Position numbers and translations under genes: made by a program. Below are positions 53,193 through 62,209 of a stretch of 64,000 bases of DNA, piece by piece (position 1 is the first letter of the stretch; each line of letters begins with the position of its first letter). The notes beneath the pieces were generated by a model that saw only the letters and a program-made list of their open reading frames with translations, was not told where the DNA came from and did no database searches. Source of the DNA: Peribacillus saganii (GTDB lineage Bacteria > Bacillota > Bacilli > Bacillales > DSM-1321); the NCBI RefSeq assembly GCF_003429095.1, contig NZ_QVTE01000026.1, forward strand, positions 1 through 64,000, read 5' to 3'.

Positions 53193-54335
53193 TTATGGTT
53201 TTAATACAACCTTAATGCATTCATCTTCATGATCATTAAATGTTTTGTATGCTTCACTTGCCTGTTCCAATGGTACTCGGTGCGTAATGATTTCGGTCGG
53301 GTCGAATTCACCCTTTGTAATTTTATCAAATAGCATCGGCATATAGTGGATGACCGGCGCCTGCCCCATTTTCAGGGATACATTACGTTCAAAGATATTC
53401 CCGAGCGGAAACATGTTGTACATTGATCCATATACTCCGGTCAACTGAATAGTCCCGAATTTCCTTACAGCATTTAACGCGATTTCGATTGCACTCAATG
53501 TTCCGCCTTGAAGCTTCAGTTTCTGTTCAACAGCCTCAACCACAGATTTTTTTCCGTCCATACCGACGCAGTCAATGACAACATCGGCACCGCCTTGTGT
53601 CAAATGTTTAATATATTCGCCCGCATTATCATAGTCCTCAAAGTTTACCGTTTCCACATTATTCATTTTCTTTGCATGATTCAGCCTGTATGGCAGATTA
53701 TCAACGGCAATAACCCGTTTGGCACCTTTCATCCAGGCAAACTTTTGTGTCATTAAACCTACAGGGCCGCAGCCAAGAACTACTACAGTATCCCCCGTTT
53801 TTACGCCTGAGTTGTCTACACTCCAGTAGGCGGTCGGTAAGACATCCGACATAAAGAGAAGAGCTTCGTCCTCAAGTTCACATGTTTCAGGAATCACAAA
53901 TGGCATAAAGTTACCGTACGGTACATGCAAGAATTCTGCTTGACCTCCCGGATGGTTCCCGTATCGTTCGGTAAATCCAAAATATCCGCCAGTATCTGCA
54001 ATTTCTTTATTAGGATTGGAATTATCACATTGGCTTTCCATTTCATGCTGACAGTAAAAACATTGGCCGCAAGAAATATTGAATGGCAGAACTACTCTGT
54101 CTCCTTTTTTAACCTTTGTAACTTCAGGTCCAACTTCCTCTACGATTCCCATTGGTTCGTGCCCTATAACGTAATCTTTGTGGGTAGGGAGAGCGCCCTG
54201 ATAAATGTGAAGGTCGGAACCGCAAATGGCTGTTGAAGTGATGCGTACAATAATATCTTCATTATGTTTGATTGTTGGATCTTCCACCTGTTTTACCTGT
54301 ATATCCTTTGAGCCTTGAAATGTTACAGCCTTCAT
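53193..54335 (-). CDS. Zinc-dependent alcohol dehydrogenase (formaldehyde-dehydrogenase-like)
   Basis: 380 residues from the ATG at 54335, which has TTTAGGAGGC upstream; a 41-residue in-frame upstream extension is not protein-like. MDR fold: catalytic zinc ligands in AICGSDLHIYQG and GHEPMGIVEEVG, structural zinc cysteines in CGQCFYCQHEMESQC, and the Rossmann motif VVVLGCGPVGLM. The SDNSNPN/YGNHPGGQAEFLHVPY region is typical of glutathione-independent formaldehyde dehydrogenase relatives. Physiological substrate uncertain. Confidence 0.93.
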   Translation of the reverse strand: MKAVTFQGSKDIQVKQVEDPTIKHNEDIIVRITSTAICGSDLHIYQGALPTHKDYVIGHEPMGIVEEVGPEVTKVKKGDRVVLPFNISCGQCFYCQHEMESQCDNSNPNKEIADTGGYFGFTERYGNHPGGQAEFLHVPYGNFMPFVIPETCELEDEALLFMSDVLPTAYWSVDNSGVKTGDTVVVLGCGPVGLMTQKFAWMKGAKRVIAVDNLPYRLNHAKKMNNVETVNFEDYDNAGEYIKHLTQGGADVVIDCVGMDGKKSVVEAVEQKLKLQGGTLSAIEIALNAVRKFGTIQLTGVYGSMYNMFPLGNIFERNVSLKMGQAPVIHYMPMLFDKITKGEFDPTEIITHRVPLEQASEAYKTFNDHEDECIKVVLKP

Positions 54336-54450
54336 AATCAGCCTCCTAAATGTAGAATCACTTGAACTATACCCATAATTTCTGCATTTATCCCTAGAAT
54401 TGAATATAGTGCCAAAAATGAAGGTAAACATTTCCGTGCCCCCGCAAAGA

Positions 54451-54480
54451 AAGACCACCCGCTTTTTTATGGGTGGTCTT
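54451..54480 (-). terminator. Terminator after the SDR gene
   Basis: AAGACCACCC/GGGTGGTCTT perfect 10-bp stem; minus-strand tail TTTCTTTG. Confidence 0.88.
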
Positions 54481-54507
54481 AATAAGTGTTTCTGGGCATA
54501 ATCCTAT

Positions 54508-55416
54508 TCAGCTGCCTGACATAACCCCGCCATTGGGATGCAAGATCTGACCGGATATGTAGCTGGAGTCATCTGAAGCCAGGAAAACATAGCTGGTGGC
54601 AACTTCAAACGGCTGACCGGCACGATTCATCGGAACAGCAGGAGTGAACGTTCCAAACGTTTTTATGTTGCTAGCCGAGAAGGAGGAAGGAATTAAAGGG
54701 GTCCAAATAGGTCCTGGAGCTACACCGTTTACCCTGATTCCTTTAGTGATGAGTGAAAGGGAGAGTGAACGGGTGAAGGTTAAGATGGCACCCTTCGTTG
54801 CTGAATAGTCGATCAGTTCTTTATTTCCTTCATATGCAGTAACGGATGTTGTATTAATGATCGAACTGCCTCTTTTTAAATAGGGTAGGGCAGCTTTTGT
54901 CATATAGAAGAATGCATAGATATTGGTGCGGAATGTTATATCCAGCTGTTCAGCGGTAATATCAAGGATGCTTTTTTGAACGTACTGCACGGCATGGTTA
55001 TTGACAAGGATATCGATTTTGCCAAAGTGCTGGATTGTTTGTTTTATAGCCTCGTATGACATTGCTTCATTTTGAAGATCGCCGGGAATCAGCAGGCATC
55101 GCCGTCCTAATTGTTCAACCCTATGCTTTGTTTCGTTAGCATCTTCGTGTTCATTAAGATAGACAATGGCAACATCAGCGCCCTCCTTCGCGAATGCATA
55201 AGCGACTGCACGTCCGATTCCACTGTCACCCCCCGTTACGATGGCAGTCTTATCTATAAGTTTGCCGCTTCCCCTATAATCTGGATTTTCAGAAATGGGC
55301 CGCGGTACCATTAAATATTCAAGTCCTGGATGCCGGTCTTGATGCTGTGGCGGAAAAGCAACGGGTATAGCCTTACACTTTTTTTCTTTTCCGTAGTATT
55401 CATATACAGGATACAT
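54508..55416 (-). CDS. Short-chain dehydrogenase/reductase (YhxC/YdaD type)
   Basis: 302 residues. A ~45-residue N-terminal extension rich in P, Q, H (FPPQHQDRHPGLEYLMVPRPISENPDYRGSGKLIDKT) precedes the SDR domain, as in the stress-linked YhxC/YdaD/YhdF group. Cofactor motif TGGDSGIGRA, NNHAVQ, catalytic Ser-Tyr-Lys in TTSVTAYEGNKELIDYSATKGA. NADP(H) or NAD use and substrate are not known. GAAGGCGATGCTCC precedes the ATG. Confidence 0.93.
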   Translation of the reverse strand: MYPVYEYYGKEKKCKAIPVAFPPQHQDRHPGLEYLMVPRPISENPDYRGSGKLIDKTAIVTGGDSGIGRAVAYAFAKEGADVAIVYLNEHEDANETKHRVEQLGRRCLLIPGDLQNEAMSYEAIKQTIQHFGKIDILVNNHAVQYVQKSILDITAEQLDITFRTNIYAFFYMTKAALPYLKRGSSIINTTSVTAYEGNKELIDYSATKGAILTFTRSLSLSLITKGIRVNGVAPGPIWTPLIPSSFSASNIKTFGTFTPAVPMNRAGQPFEVATSYVFLASDDSSYISGQILHPNGGVMSGS

Positions 55417-55587
55417 GGAGCATCGCCTTCTTTGCTGATTTTTTAAGAATAGTAATAGCTATCATCTATTTATATTCCGGGGCAGATGGATACATTCCTT
55501 AATAATGTATTAAAACTATTAAAAAGGTTTTTTCATCTGCGTTAGAGAAATAAAACGCAAGGGACATAATTAATAGGAGGTTCTGTC

Positions 55588-56049
55588 GTGAAACAATGGA
55601 GGAAAGAGATTGAAATAAACGCTCCAATTGAACAGGTGTGGAAATTGTTTAATAGTGAAGAAAATATGCAAAAAATCATGCCGAACATAGTGGAACATAA
55701 ACCAATTAAAGTGACTGAGGAGAAAGTTGGCAGCATTTATCGGCAGAAATATAAAGAAGGAAAGCGAATAGAGGAGTACGATGTAGAGACATTGGAATAT
55801 CTGGATTCACCAGATCAGAAAAAATTAAAGATTGGTTTTACACTTGCAAAAATGTTTGAGATCACTGCCTATTATGAATTAGCGCGCATTGGTGATGATC
55901 GGACCCTTTTTACATATACAGCTACAAACAAAGCTTTAAAGTGGTTTGTAAAAGTGTTTTTATTGCTGGCAAATGATAAAGTAGTCGTTACTTTTGTTGA
56001 ACAAGTTAAAAAAGTTGCGGAAGCTGATTATAATAGCATAAAAAAATAG
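55588..56049 (+). CDS. SRPBCC (START-like) family protein
   Basis: 153 residues with the polyketide-cyclase/START-like opening MKQWRKEIEINAPIEQVWKLFNSEENMQKIMPNIVEHKPI and a closing long helix (NDKVVVTFVEQVKKVAEADYNSIKK). This fold makes a hydrophobic ligand-binding cavity; ligand unknown. AATAGGAGGTTCTGTC precedes the ATG. Monocistronic with its own terminator. Confidence 0.88.
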   Translation: MKQWRKEIEINAPIEQVWKLFNSEENMQKIMPNIVEHKPIKVTEEKVGSIYRQKYKEGKRIEEYDVETLEYLDSPDQKKLKIGFTLAKMFEITAYYELARIGDDRTLFTYTATNKALKWFVKVFLLLANDKVVVTFVEQVKKVAEADYNSIKK

Positions 56050-56075
56050 AAAGCCGCAGCGGCTTTCTATTTTTG
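56048..56075 (+). terminator. Terminator after the SRPBCC gene
   Basis: AGAAAGCCG-CAG-CGGCTTTCT followed by ATTTTTG. Confidence 0.9.
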
Positions 56076-56107
56076 GGTAAGATAAGAATTTTAACTTTGT
56101 TGAAAAT

Positions 56108-56193
56108 TACAGATGTCTAACTCCAGCGCCCCTCGATACACAGGACGTGGTGATGTAAGCCGTTTTTCCTTTTAACAGGGCGCTTCCAGTTTT
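56108..56193 (-). repeat. Interspersed structured repeat, copy 3 (internally deleted)
   Basis: Retains both ends (ACAGATGTCTAACTCCAGCGCCC and AACAGGGCGCTTCCAGTTTTC) but lacks the central ~100 nt. It abuts the stop codon of the NlpC/P60 gene on the minus strand. Confidence 0.8.
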
Positions 56194-56197
56194 CTTA

Positions 56198-56638
56198 TTA
56201 TATACGCTTTGCACCGATATATTTTGGTTTCCAATAGGTATTGCTAGTGCTGGCGATAGAAACACCTTTAGAAGAAGCTGCATGAATCATTTTTCCGCTT
56301 CCCATATAAATAGAAACGTGGGTTGGCCTTGCTGCCTTGTTTGGTGCGAAAAACATTAAATCTCCAGGTGACAAATTGCTTACGCGTGTGCCTTTTTTAT
56401 ACATTTCTGCTGCTGTGCGAGGCAGAGTTTTTCCTGCTTTGCTATATGAGTATTTTACAAGACCTGAACAATCGAATCCTTTAGAAGTCATGCCACCCCA
56501 TCTATACGGAACTCCAAGTTGAGTTTTAGCGGCTGAAATTGCTTTTGTTTGTGGTGACGCAGCTGCCTCACCCATTGTTGGTGCAACAGTGCTGAAAATG
56601 GCTGCAATTGATAGAGCTGCGATAATTTTCTTTAACAT
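56198..56638 (-). CDS. NlpC/P60 family cell-wall hydrolase
   Basis: 146 residues: signal peptide (MLKKIIAALSIAAIFSTVAPTMGEAAA) and a single C40 domain with catalytic Cys in RWGGMTSKGFDCSGLVKYSYSKAG, His in RPTHVSIYMGSGKMIHAASS and a third polar site after it. It cleaves peptide bonds in peptidoglycan stems, typically gamma-D-Glu-diaminopimelate. No LysM or SH3 binding domain is present, so it is a minimal secreted enzyme. The 3' end abuts repeat copy 3. Confidence 0.93.
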   Translation of the reverse strand: MLKKIIAALSIAAIFSTVAPTMGEAAASPQTKAISAAKTQLGVPYRWGGMTSKGFDCSGLVKYSYSKAGKTLPRTAAEMYKKGTRVSNLSPGDLMFFAPNKAARPTHVSIYMGSGKMIHAASSKGVSIASTSNTYWKPKYIGAKRI

Positions 56639-56925
56639 AGTTGTTTACCCCCCAGGTGCGTTTTGCTAAACCTAATATAATAGAAAAGCATAACAATTCC
56701 ATCACAGTAAGATTACAGTTGTGTTACAAGATAAAGGAAATGACCCCATGTTCTTGAATTCGACATATTTTGTTTCAATAAATAGAAAAAACATCAAAAT
56801 ATTCCATATATTACCTAACTCTAATCTATCAAATTTATTATTATTAATACGATACTAATAGAATAGAAGAGAAAATTAGTTTGTCAGGAGATATGAAAAC
56901 TTTTAGAAAGAAGGATTGCGTCAAG

Positions 56926-59244
56926 ATGCATTTTACAACTAAAGGAAGTAAGTTCCTTGTTGCCGCTCTATCCCTTAGTCTAGGAATGTTTAATGTTACT
57001 CCGCCTGTGAATGCTGAAAGCCAAAAGGAAACAGAAGTTATTGTTGTATACAAGAATCAGGAGGGAAAAGGAGATGCGCTTGATCTCAGCAATCAGGTTG
57101 ACCATCAATTTAAATCCGTCCCAGCGCTTGCTGTAACGATAGAAAATAAGGATATAGATCAACTGGAGGATAATCCGGATATTGCATATGTTGAAGAAAA
57201 TATTACGTTTTCAGCTCTGGAGGATTCAATCCGTCTATTATCTGAAGAGCAGGTGAAGTCAAAAGCAGCCTCTTATGGGGTTCCAAGGGAAGAGTCTCAA
57301 TGGAATTTGCAGGCTGTTAAAGCTTCTTCCGCCTGGAGCCGCGGCTATACAGGCAGAGGTGTGAAGGTTGCCGTAATAGATTCCGGTATTGCCCCTCACG
57401 CTGAATTAAAGATTGCTGGAGGAATCTCCACCGTAAATTATACCAACTCCTATTTTGATGATAATGGCCATGGAACACATGTGGCTGGCATCATAGCATC
57501 TAAGAAAAATGGGGCAGGTTTGGTCGGTGTTGCTCCAAATACAGAGATATATGCTGTCAAGGCGATGGATTCTAAGGGAAATGGAAATCTCCAGGATTTA
57601 CTGGAGGCCATTGATTGGGCAATCGTCAATAAAATCGACATTCTTAATATGAGTCTGTCACTCACCGAAGATTCAAGGCTGTTGCGGGCTATGATCGATA
57701 AGGCTAATAATAGTGGTATGCTTGTGGTCGCAGCTGGAGGGAATAGCGGCACACCGGATGGAAGCGGGAATACAGTAGAATATCCAGCGAAATATAGCAG
57801 TGCCATTGCGGTTTCAGCAGTGGACAGCCAATTGGAAAGAGGATCATTCTCAGCTGCTGGAGAGGAAATCCAGTTTGCAGCTCCAGGTGTTGATGTCATT
57901 AGTACGTACCTGAACGGAGGGTATGCCCAGGCAAACGGGACCTCAATGGCTGCCCCGCATATTGCCGGGTTATTGGCTTTATTAAAAGAAAAATATCCGG
58001 CCAAGACAAATGCGGAGCTTAAAGAGCATTTAAAATTGCATACTGTCGATCTTGGATCAGCCGGCAGGGATCCCCTGTATGGCTTCGGTTTTGCTTCCTT
58101 TACAACTGAAGTAGAAGATGCAGCTCAGCAGCTTGCAAATGTGGAGAGAGCAATTGCTCTGGCTGAGGCATCGCTCTCACGTACTGATATTGCAGCTGCA
58201 CAATCGCAGATTGATAGATTAGCAGAGAGTCCTGAAAAAAACCGTTTTAATCAGCGGATCAATACAGTTAGGGAACTTGCCGCACAAAATGAACTGCAGC
58301 AGCAAAGAACCGCTTTTGCCAGAAATGCTGTGGAAGCAGCAGAAAAATACCGGACTCAACAATATTTAAACAATGCGGGGGATGCGGTTAAAGCCTTACC
58401 GATTGGAAACGAAAGAGCGGCACTGGAAAGCAGACTTGATGCACTGCGGACGGAAGTGGCGAATAAAGCTGTTTATAATGAAGCTGAGGAGAAAGTAGCA
58501 GCTGCAGAAAAAAGTCTGAAAAAGGCTGATGTGATCGCTGCGCAGCAAACGATAAGCCAAATCCCTTCAGGAGTCGAGGTCCATACATTGCTAAAGCGAC
58601 TGGATGCTGTTAAAATCGCCATCCTGAATAATGCCAACGCAAAAGTGGCGGCAGCTGAGAAAGATAAAAACAAGAAGCTGGCGGACGCGGCTCAGACTGC
58701 GATCAATGAGGTTATATATTCATCGGATAAAAATAGTCTTCAGAAACGCCTTGATCTAGTCCGGGCGTGGATCATGTCCAACGCGAAAAGTAAGGTAGCT
58801 AGCGCAGAAAAATATAAGACAAAAAGCTATCTTACTGCAGCCCAGGCTGCGGTAAATGAATTACTGGCAGGGGGATCAAAGACATACTTGCAGCAAAAAC
58901 TTGATGCTGTCAGCCGTTTTATTCAGCAGGATGCGATAAATAAAGTAACGGCCGCTGAAAAAAAACTGAGACAGGATTACGTGGATAAAGCCCAGTATGC
59001 AGTGAATGAACTTGAAAATGGAAGTTTAAAAACGTCATTGCAACAGCGTCTGGATATTGCCAAAAAGAAAATTACTGAGTTATATAAGAAGCAATTTTCT
59101 GCTGCCGATGCAAAGGTAAGAATGGCCGAAAGATATAAAACCAAAAAATATAAATCATCGGCTCAAATTGCAGTTAATTCGCTAAAAACTTCCTACCAAA
59201 AAACAGTATTGCAAAAACGGCTCAATGCTGTAAGGGCCAGATAA
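56926..59244 (+). CDS. Subtilisin-like serine protease with C-terminal helical repeats
   Basis: 772 residues from the ATG with GAAGGA at 10-nt spacing; the ATG at 56893 lies too close to GGAG. Signal peptide (FLVAALSLSLGMFNVTPPVNA), an I9 propeptide (VIVVYKNQEGKGDALDLSNQVDHQFKSVPALAVTIENKDIDQLEDNPDIAYVEEN), and an S8 domain with the triad Asp in VAVIDSGIAPH, His in DDNGHGTHVAGIIA and Ser in NGTSMAAPHIAGLLALL. The last ~370 residues are six or so ~60-residue helical repeats (AxxKVxAAEKxxxKxYLxxAQxAVNxLxxGxxKTxLQQRLDAV), which could be a wall-binding or spacer region. Confidence 0.92.
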   Translation: MHFTTKGSKFLVAALSLSLGMFNVTPPVNAESQKETEVIVVYKNQEGKGDALDLSNQVDHQFKSVPALAVTIENKDIDQLEDNPDIAYVEENITFSALEDSIRLLSEEQVKSKAASYGVPREESQWNLQAVKASSAWSRGYTGRGVKVAVIDSGIAPHAELKIAGGISTVNYTNSYFDDNGHGTHVAGIIASKKNGAGLVGVAPNTEIYAVKAMDSKGNGNLQDLLEAIDWAIVNKIDILNMSLSLTEDSRLLRAMIDKANNSGMLVVAAGGNSGTPDGSGNTVEYPAKYSSAIAVSAVDSQLERGSFSAAGEEIQFAAPGVDVISTYLNGGYAQANGTSMAAPHIAGLLALLKEKYPAKTNAELKEHLKLHTVDLGSAGRDPLYGFGFASFTTEVEDAAQQLANVERAIALAEASLSRTDIAAAQSQIDRLAESPEKNRFNQRINTVRELAAQNELQQQRTAFARNAVEAAEKYRTQQYLNNAGDAVKALPIGNERAALESRLDALRTEVANKAVYNEAEEKVAAAEKSLKKADVIAAQQTISQIPSGVEVHTLLKRLDAVKIAILNNANAKVAAAEKDKNKKLADAAQTAINEVIYSSDKNSLQKRLDLVRAWIMSNAKSKVASAEKYKTKSYLTAAQAAVNELLAGGSKTYLQQKLDAVSRFIQQDAINKVTAAEKKLRQDYVDKAQYAVNELENGSLKTSLQQRLDIAKKKITELYKKQFSAADAKVRMAERYKTKKYKSSAQIAVNSLKTSYQKTVLQKRLNAVRAR

Positions 59245-59255
59245 ATAATACGTAA

Positions 59256-59300
59256 GGACGGACTTGCCGCTTCTGATAGCGGTAAGGGCCGTTCTTTTTT
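59256..59300 (+). terminator. Terminator after the protease gene
   Basis: GGACGG-CTTGCCGCT/AGCGGTAAG-CCGTTC stem followed by six T. Confidence 0.9.
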
Positions 59301-59330
59301 ACTAGATAAGAAAGTATATCTTTTTAACAA

Positions 59331-59357
59331 GTACAGATGCCTAGCTCCAGCGCCCGC
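59331..59357 (-). repeat. Interspersed structured repeat, copy 4 (left end only)
   Basis: GTACAGATGCCTAGCTCCAG followed by CGCCC; the rest of the element is missing. The upstream ACTAGATAAGAAAGTATA is also shared with the flank of copy 5. Confidence 0.7.
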
Positions 59358-59477
59358 CCCTCTAAATCTATAAATAATGACCCTTTCAGCAGCAGTTTTT
59401 ACGGTCTTGATCCTAAAAATAGATTATGTACTAAGGATTGGTGGTAGATAATAACAAAAGGCAAGAGGAGGTTCACT

Positions 59478-59816
59478 ATGGAACAGGAAAAAAGGGTATT
59501 TTACGTGGATATTGAAAATGCCGTGGTATTGGAGAATCCCGTTGAATCGGAAACTCAGTTTAAGATATTTGGAACCGATGATGAAGTCGCGCGGTTAAGA
59601 ACCTTATTTGAGGATAATGGTGACGCTGATTTTAAGACATACGAGACGGCGCATATTCCCTTTCTTGAATACAGCAAACATGAGGGGAATTTGGAATATG
59701 ATCAAACTATGATTGAAATATATGCGCTCATCTATCAATTGGGAGATGCGGAAGCGAAGAGGCATATTGAAAGCATGGGAATCCTTCAGGGCCCCATCGG
59801 AAATAATGCACCATAA
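59478..59816 (+). CDS. Conserved-looking small acidic protein, unknown
   Basis: 112 residues, predicted alpha/beta, acidic and without signal peptide: MEQEKRVFYVDIENAVVLENPVESETQFKIFGTDDEVARLRTLFEDNGDADFKTYETAHIPFLEYSKHEGNLEYDQTMIEIYALIYQLGDAEAKRHIESMGIL. AAGAGGAGGTTCACT precedes the ATG and a strong terminator follows, so the gene is real. I recall similar short Bacillus proteins sometimes labelled 'hydrolase', without evidence of activity. No catalytic motif is visible. Confidence 0.8.
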   Translation: MEQEKRVFYVDIENAVVLENPVESETQFKIFGTDDEVARLRTLFEDNGDADFKTYETAHIPFLEYSKHEGNLEYDQTMIEIYALIYQLGDAEAKRHIESMGILQGPIGNNAP

Positions 59817-59852
59817 GAAAGCGGGCTGATTTTGGAATCAGCCCGCTTTCTT
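59815..59852. terminator. Bidirectional terminator
   Basis: AAGAAAGCGGGCTGATT/AATCAGCCCGCTTTCTT, 17-bp perfect stem with TTGG loop between converging genes. Confidence 0.93.
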
Positions 59853-59861
59853 GCGAGAATC

Positions 59862-61409
59862 TTATAAAGAAAAATACTTTGCCAGTCCCTGATAGACCCC
59901 TTGCGCTACTTTCTGCTGATACTCTTCACTTTTCACTAGCTTTGCTTCATCCGGATTGGAGAGGAAACCTAATTCCAGGAGAAGGGCTGGTTTTTTGTTA
60001 TCACGGATTACTTGGAAATTCCCTGGTTTAACACCGCGGTTCTTCATTTGTGTGGATTTGATCAATTCTTCGTGAACATATGAAGCTAGCTTTTGTTCAT
60101 TTACATGAGTCGGATAGAAGAACGTATCAATACCAGTGCTCTTATTTCCCGGAGCATTGTAATGGACACTTATAAAAACATCCGCATTCTGAGAATGGCT
60201 GACATTCACGCGCTGTAAGAGTGTGAGATATTCATCGGTTGTTCTGGTAAGAATCACGGTTGCCCCTGCAGCCTGCAGCGTTTTGGCCATTGCATTGACG
60301 GTCTGCAGGTTTACAGTTTTCTCTAAGGTAGCCTTTTCTTCTAATGATCCTGGGAGAGCCCCTGTAGCCTTGCCGCTAGTTCCCGGATCCTTTCCGCCAT
60401 GCCCAGGATCTAAGACGATAACTTTGCCGGCTAGCGCTTGGCCGCCAGAAGGTTTATCGGTATTGTCCTTATAAGGGGCGATATACGAGCTGTGAACCCA
60501 GCCTATCACACCTGCGGCAGTTTTTACCTCCATCCAGTCTGCTTTTACAGACATTTTTTCAAGCCGGGTTCCAGCTGCTTCGATTTTGATAACTTCATAG
60601 TCAGTTCCTGGACCTTTAAGCAGATCGTTATCCGATGTAAGGGTAATATACTTGCCGTCTGTCGGAATTTTTACTGGTTCAACAGGAGTCTTAGCTGAAA
60701 GGTAGGTAAGTGAAACCCAGCCTGTTTTACCATTGGCAATTTTCACTTTACCCCATCCAGTCTTTTTCTCTGTTAACTGGACAGCAGTTCCCTTGTTAAG
60801 TGACTGAATAACCTTAGAACTTGTAGTTGGCAGTTCACGCAGATTTAGAGAATTTACTGTGACATAAAAGGTAGCAGCGGGAACAGGTGCAGCAGGTACT
60901 GCCGGCTTAGCAGCAGGAATAGGTGAAAATGCAATATAATTTTTTGCAATCCAGCCAGTCCATTTTTTGCTTGGAACAGTAACCTTTAGCCAGCTGCCGT
61001 TCTGGGAATAGACGGTGACCGGAGTACCCTTTGAAATTTTTCCTAGTGACTTGCTGGTCCCGGAAGCCCCCTGGCGCACATTCAATGAGTTTACTGTGGC
61101 ATAGCCAGTCTTGGTTTTAGCTGCAGGCTTAGCTTTTTCAAGTGTCAGATATGTAGAATCAACCCAGCCAGACTGTGCTTTTCCGTAAGAAATCTTTGCC
61201 CACTCTTTTTGCTGTCCCTGGATTGTAACAGCCGCTCCCTGTGGGAGCTTGCCTACCGTTTTTGAGGCAGTTGTCGGTTTTTCCCGAATGTTGAGTGTAG
61301 TAGCTTTCACTTTAGCCTTGGTGGCTGCGAATGCTTGATTGCTAGAAAAAGGAAGACACAGTAGTGCCAGGAAAATCAAAATGATCATCCGTACGCAGGT
61401 CCCTTTCAT
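59862..61409 (-). CDS. N-acetylmuramoyl-L-alanine amidase with four SH3b domains
   Basis: 515 residues from the ATG at 61409 (GGAGGGGG upstream; the preceding TTG codon is an alternative). Signal peptide (MIILIFLALLCLPFSSNQAFA), four bacterial SH3 domains (e.g. TTLNIREKPTTASKTVGKLPQGAAVTIQGQ...GWVDSTYL), and a C-terminal Amidase_3 domain with zinc ligands in VLDPGHGGKDPGTSG, the Glu in LEEKATLEK and His in VFISVHYNAPG, plus catalytic Glu in LLLELGFLSN. It cuts the MurNAc-L-Ala bond in peptidoglycan; SH3b domains hold it in the wall. Likely autolysin in growth or separation. Confidence 0.95.
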   Translation of the reverse strand: MKGTCVRMIILIFLALLCLPFSSNQAFAATKAKVKATTLNIREKPTTASKTVGKLPQGAAVTIQGQQKEWAKISYGKAQSGWVDSTYLTLEKAKPAAKTKTGYATVNSLNVRQGASGTSKSLGKISKGTPVTVYSQNGSWLKVTVPSKKWTGWIAKNYIAFSPIPAAKPAVPAAPVPAATFYVTVNSLNLRELPTTSSKVIQSLNKGTAVQLTEKKTGWGKVKIANGKTGWVSLTYLSAKTPVEPVKIPTDGKYITLTSDNDLLKGPGTDYEVIKIEAAGTRLEKMSVKADWMEVKTAAGVIGWVHSSYIAPYKDNTDKPSGGQALAGKVIVLDPGHGGKDPGTSGKATGALPGSLEEKATLEKTVNLQTVNAMAKTLQAAGATVILTRTTDEYLTLLQRVNVSHSQNADVFISVHYNAPGNKSTGIDTFFYPTHVNEQKLASYVHEELIKSTQMKNRGVKPGNFQVIRDNKKPALLLELGFLSNPDEAKLVKSEEYQQKVAQGVYQGLAKYFSL

Positions 61410-61570
61410 CAAGCGTAACCCCCTCCTTTTTATTATTTACCTATTATACCAATTTTAACCAAAACACGACAATGGTAGAAGCGACAAAAGTCACGTAAAC
61501 TAGTAAATTAGTCTAAGGAAACGACAAATGATATTTATTACTAGATTAGAAAGTATAGCTTTTTTAAAAA

Positions 61571-61870
61571 GTACAGATGTCTAGCTCCAGCGCCCAGCCC
61601 TTTTTTTCGCAGAAAATAAAGCCCCTCGAATGTTGTGACCAAAGGCCGTCACAACCCTGGTCATAAGCCAATCACTTCGGAAGGCAAAAAGCGCCTTCTG
61701 TCAGCGCTTGTCTTATGCTTGTCTGAGGCCCACAGGACGTGGGTCAGAACGGCGTTGCCACAGGACAAGGAATGCTTCGGCAGCGATTCATCGCACGAAA
61801 CAAAGCGGTAGCTTTGTGAGGTCGTGGCGGGTTTAGCTGTTCTTCCTTTCAACAGGGCGCTTCTGCTTTT
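61571..61870 (-). repeat. Interspersed structured repeat, copy 5 (longest)
   Basis: About 300 nt with the same ends as copies 1 and 2 plus ~110 extra nt, including GTTGTGACC...GGCCGTCACAAC and CGGAAGGCAAAAAGCGCCTTCTG hairpins. Lies directly before copy 6. Confidence 0.85.
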
Positions 61871-61877
61871 CTATGAA

Positions 61878-62060
61878 GTCTAGCTGCAGCGCCCAGCAAC
61901 TTTTTTCAGCAGGAAAATAAAGCCCCGGCGCCCAGGACAAGGAACGCTTCAGCAGCGACACATAGCGCCAGCTTTGTGAGGATGTGCTGGCATCGACGTT
62001 TGGTACAGGACGTGCCAGACTTTAGTTGAGGTTCTTTCTGTCAGGGCGTTTGCGCTTTTC
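61878..62060 (-). repeat. Interspersed structured repeat, copy 6
   Basis: GTCTAGCTGCAGCGCCCAGC start, AGGACAAGGAACGCTTCAGCAGCGA middle and CAGGGCGTTTGCGCTTTTC end; only 7 nt separate it from copy 5. The two fill most of the ~800-nt gap between the amidase and csbA genes; no gene is supported in that gap. Confidence 0.85.
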
Positions 62061-62209
62061 TTATAATATATCGTCAGATTTTGCTGAAATTCAATGTGAT
62101 TGTAAGGATGATATTTACAAGGACTTTATGCAAGAAAAATTATGATCATCAAGAGTATAATGGTATTAATAGACCGAACTGATTTACCGAGGAAAAAAGG
62201 AGCTATTTT

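Noticed and set aside
54336-54458. 41-residue N-terminal extension of the zinc dehydrogenase
   Set aside because: The extension is not protein-like and TTTAGGAGGC sits right before the internal ATG, which also gives the standard family N-terminus.
62100-62209. Sigma-B promoter before csbA
   Set aside because: Expected from B. subtilis, but no GTTTAA-like -35 at correct spacing from a GGGTAT-like box was found.
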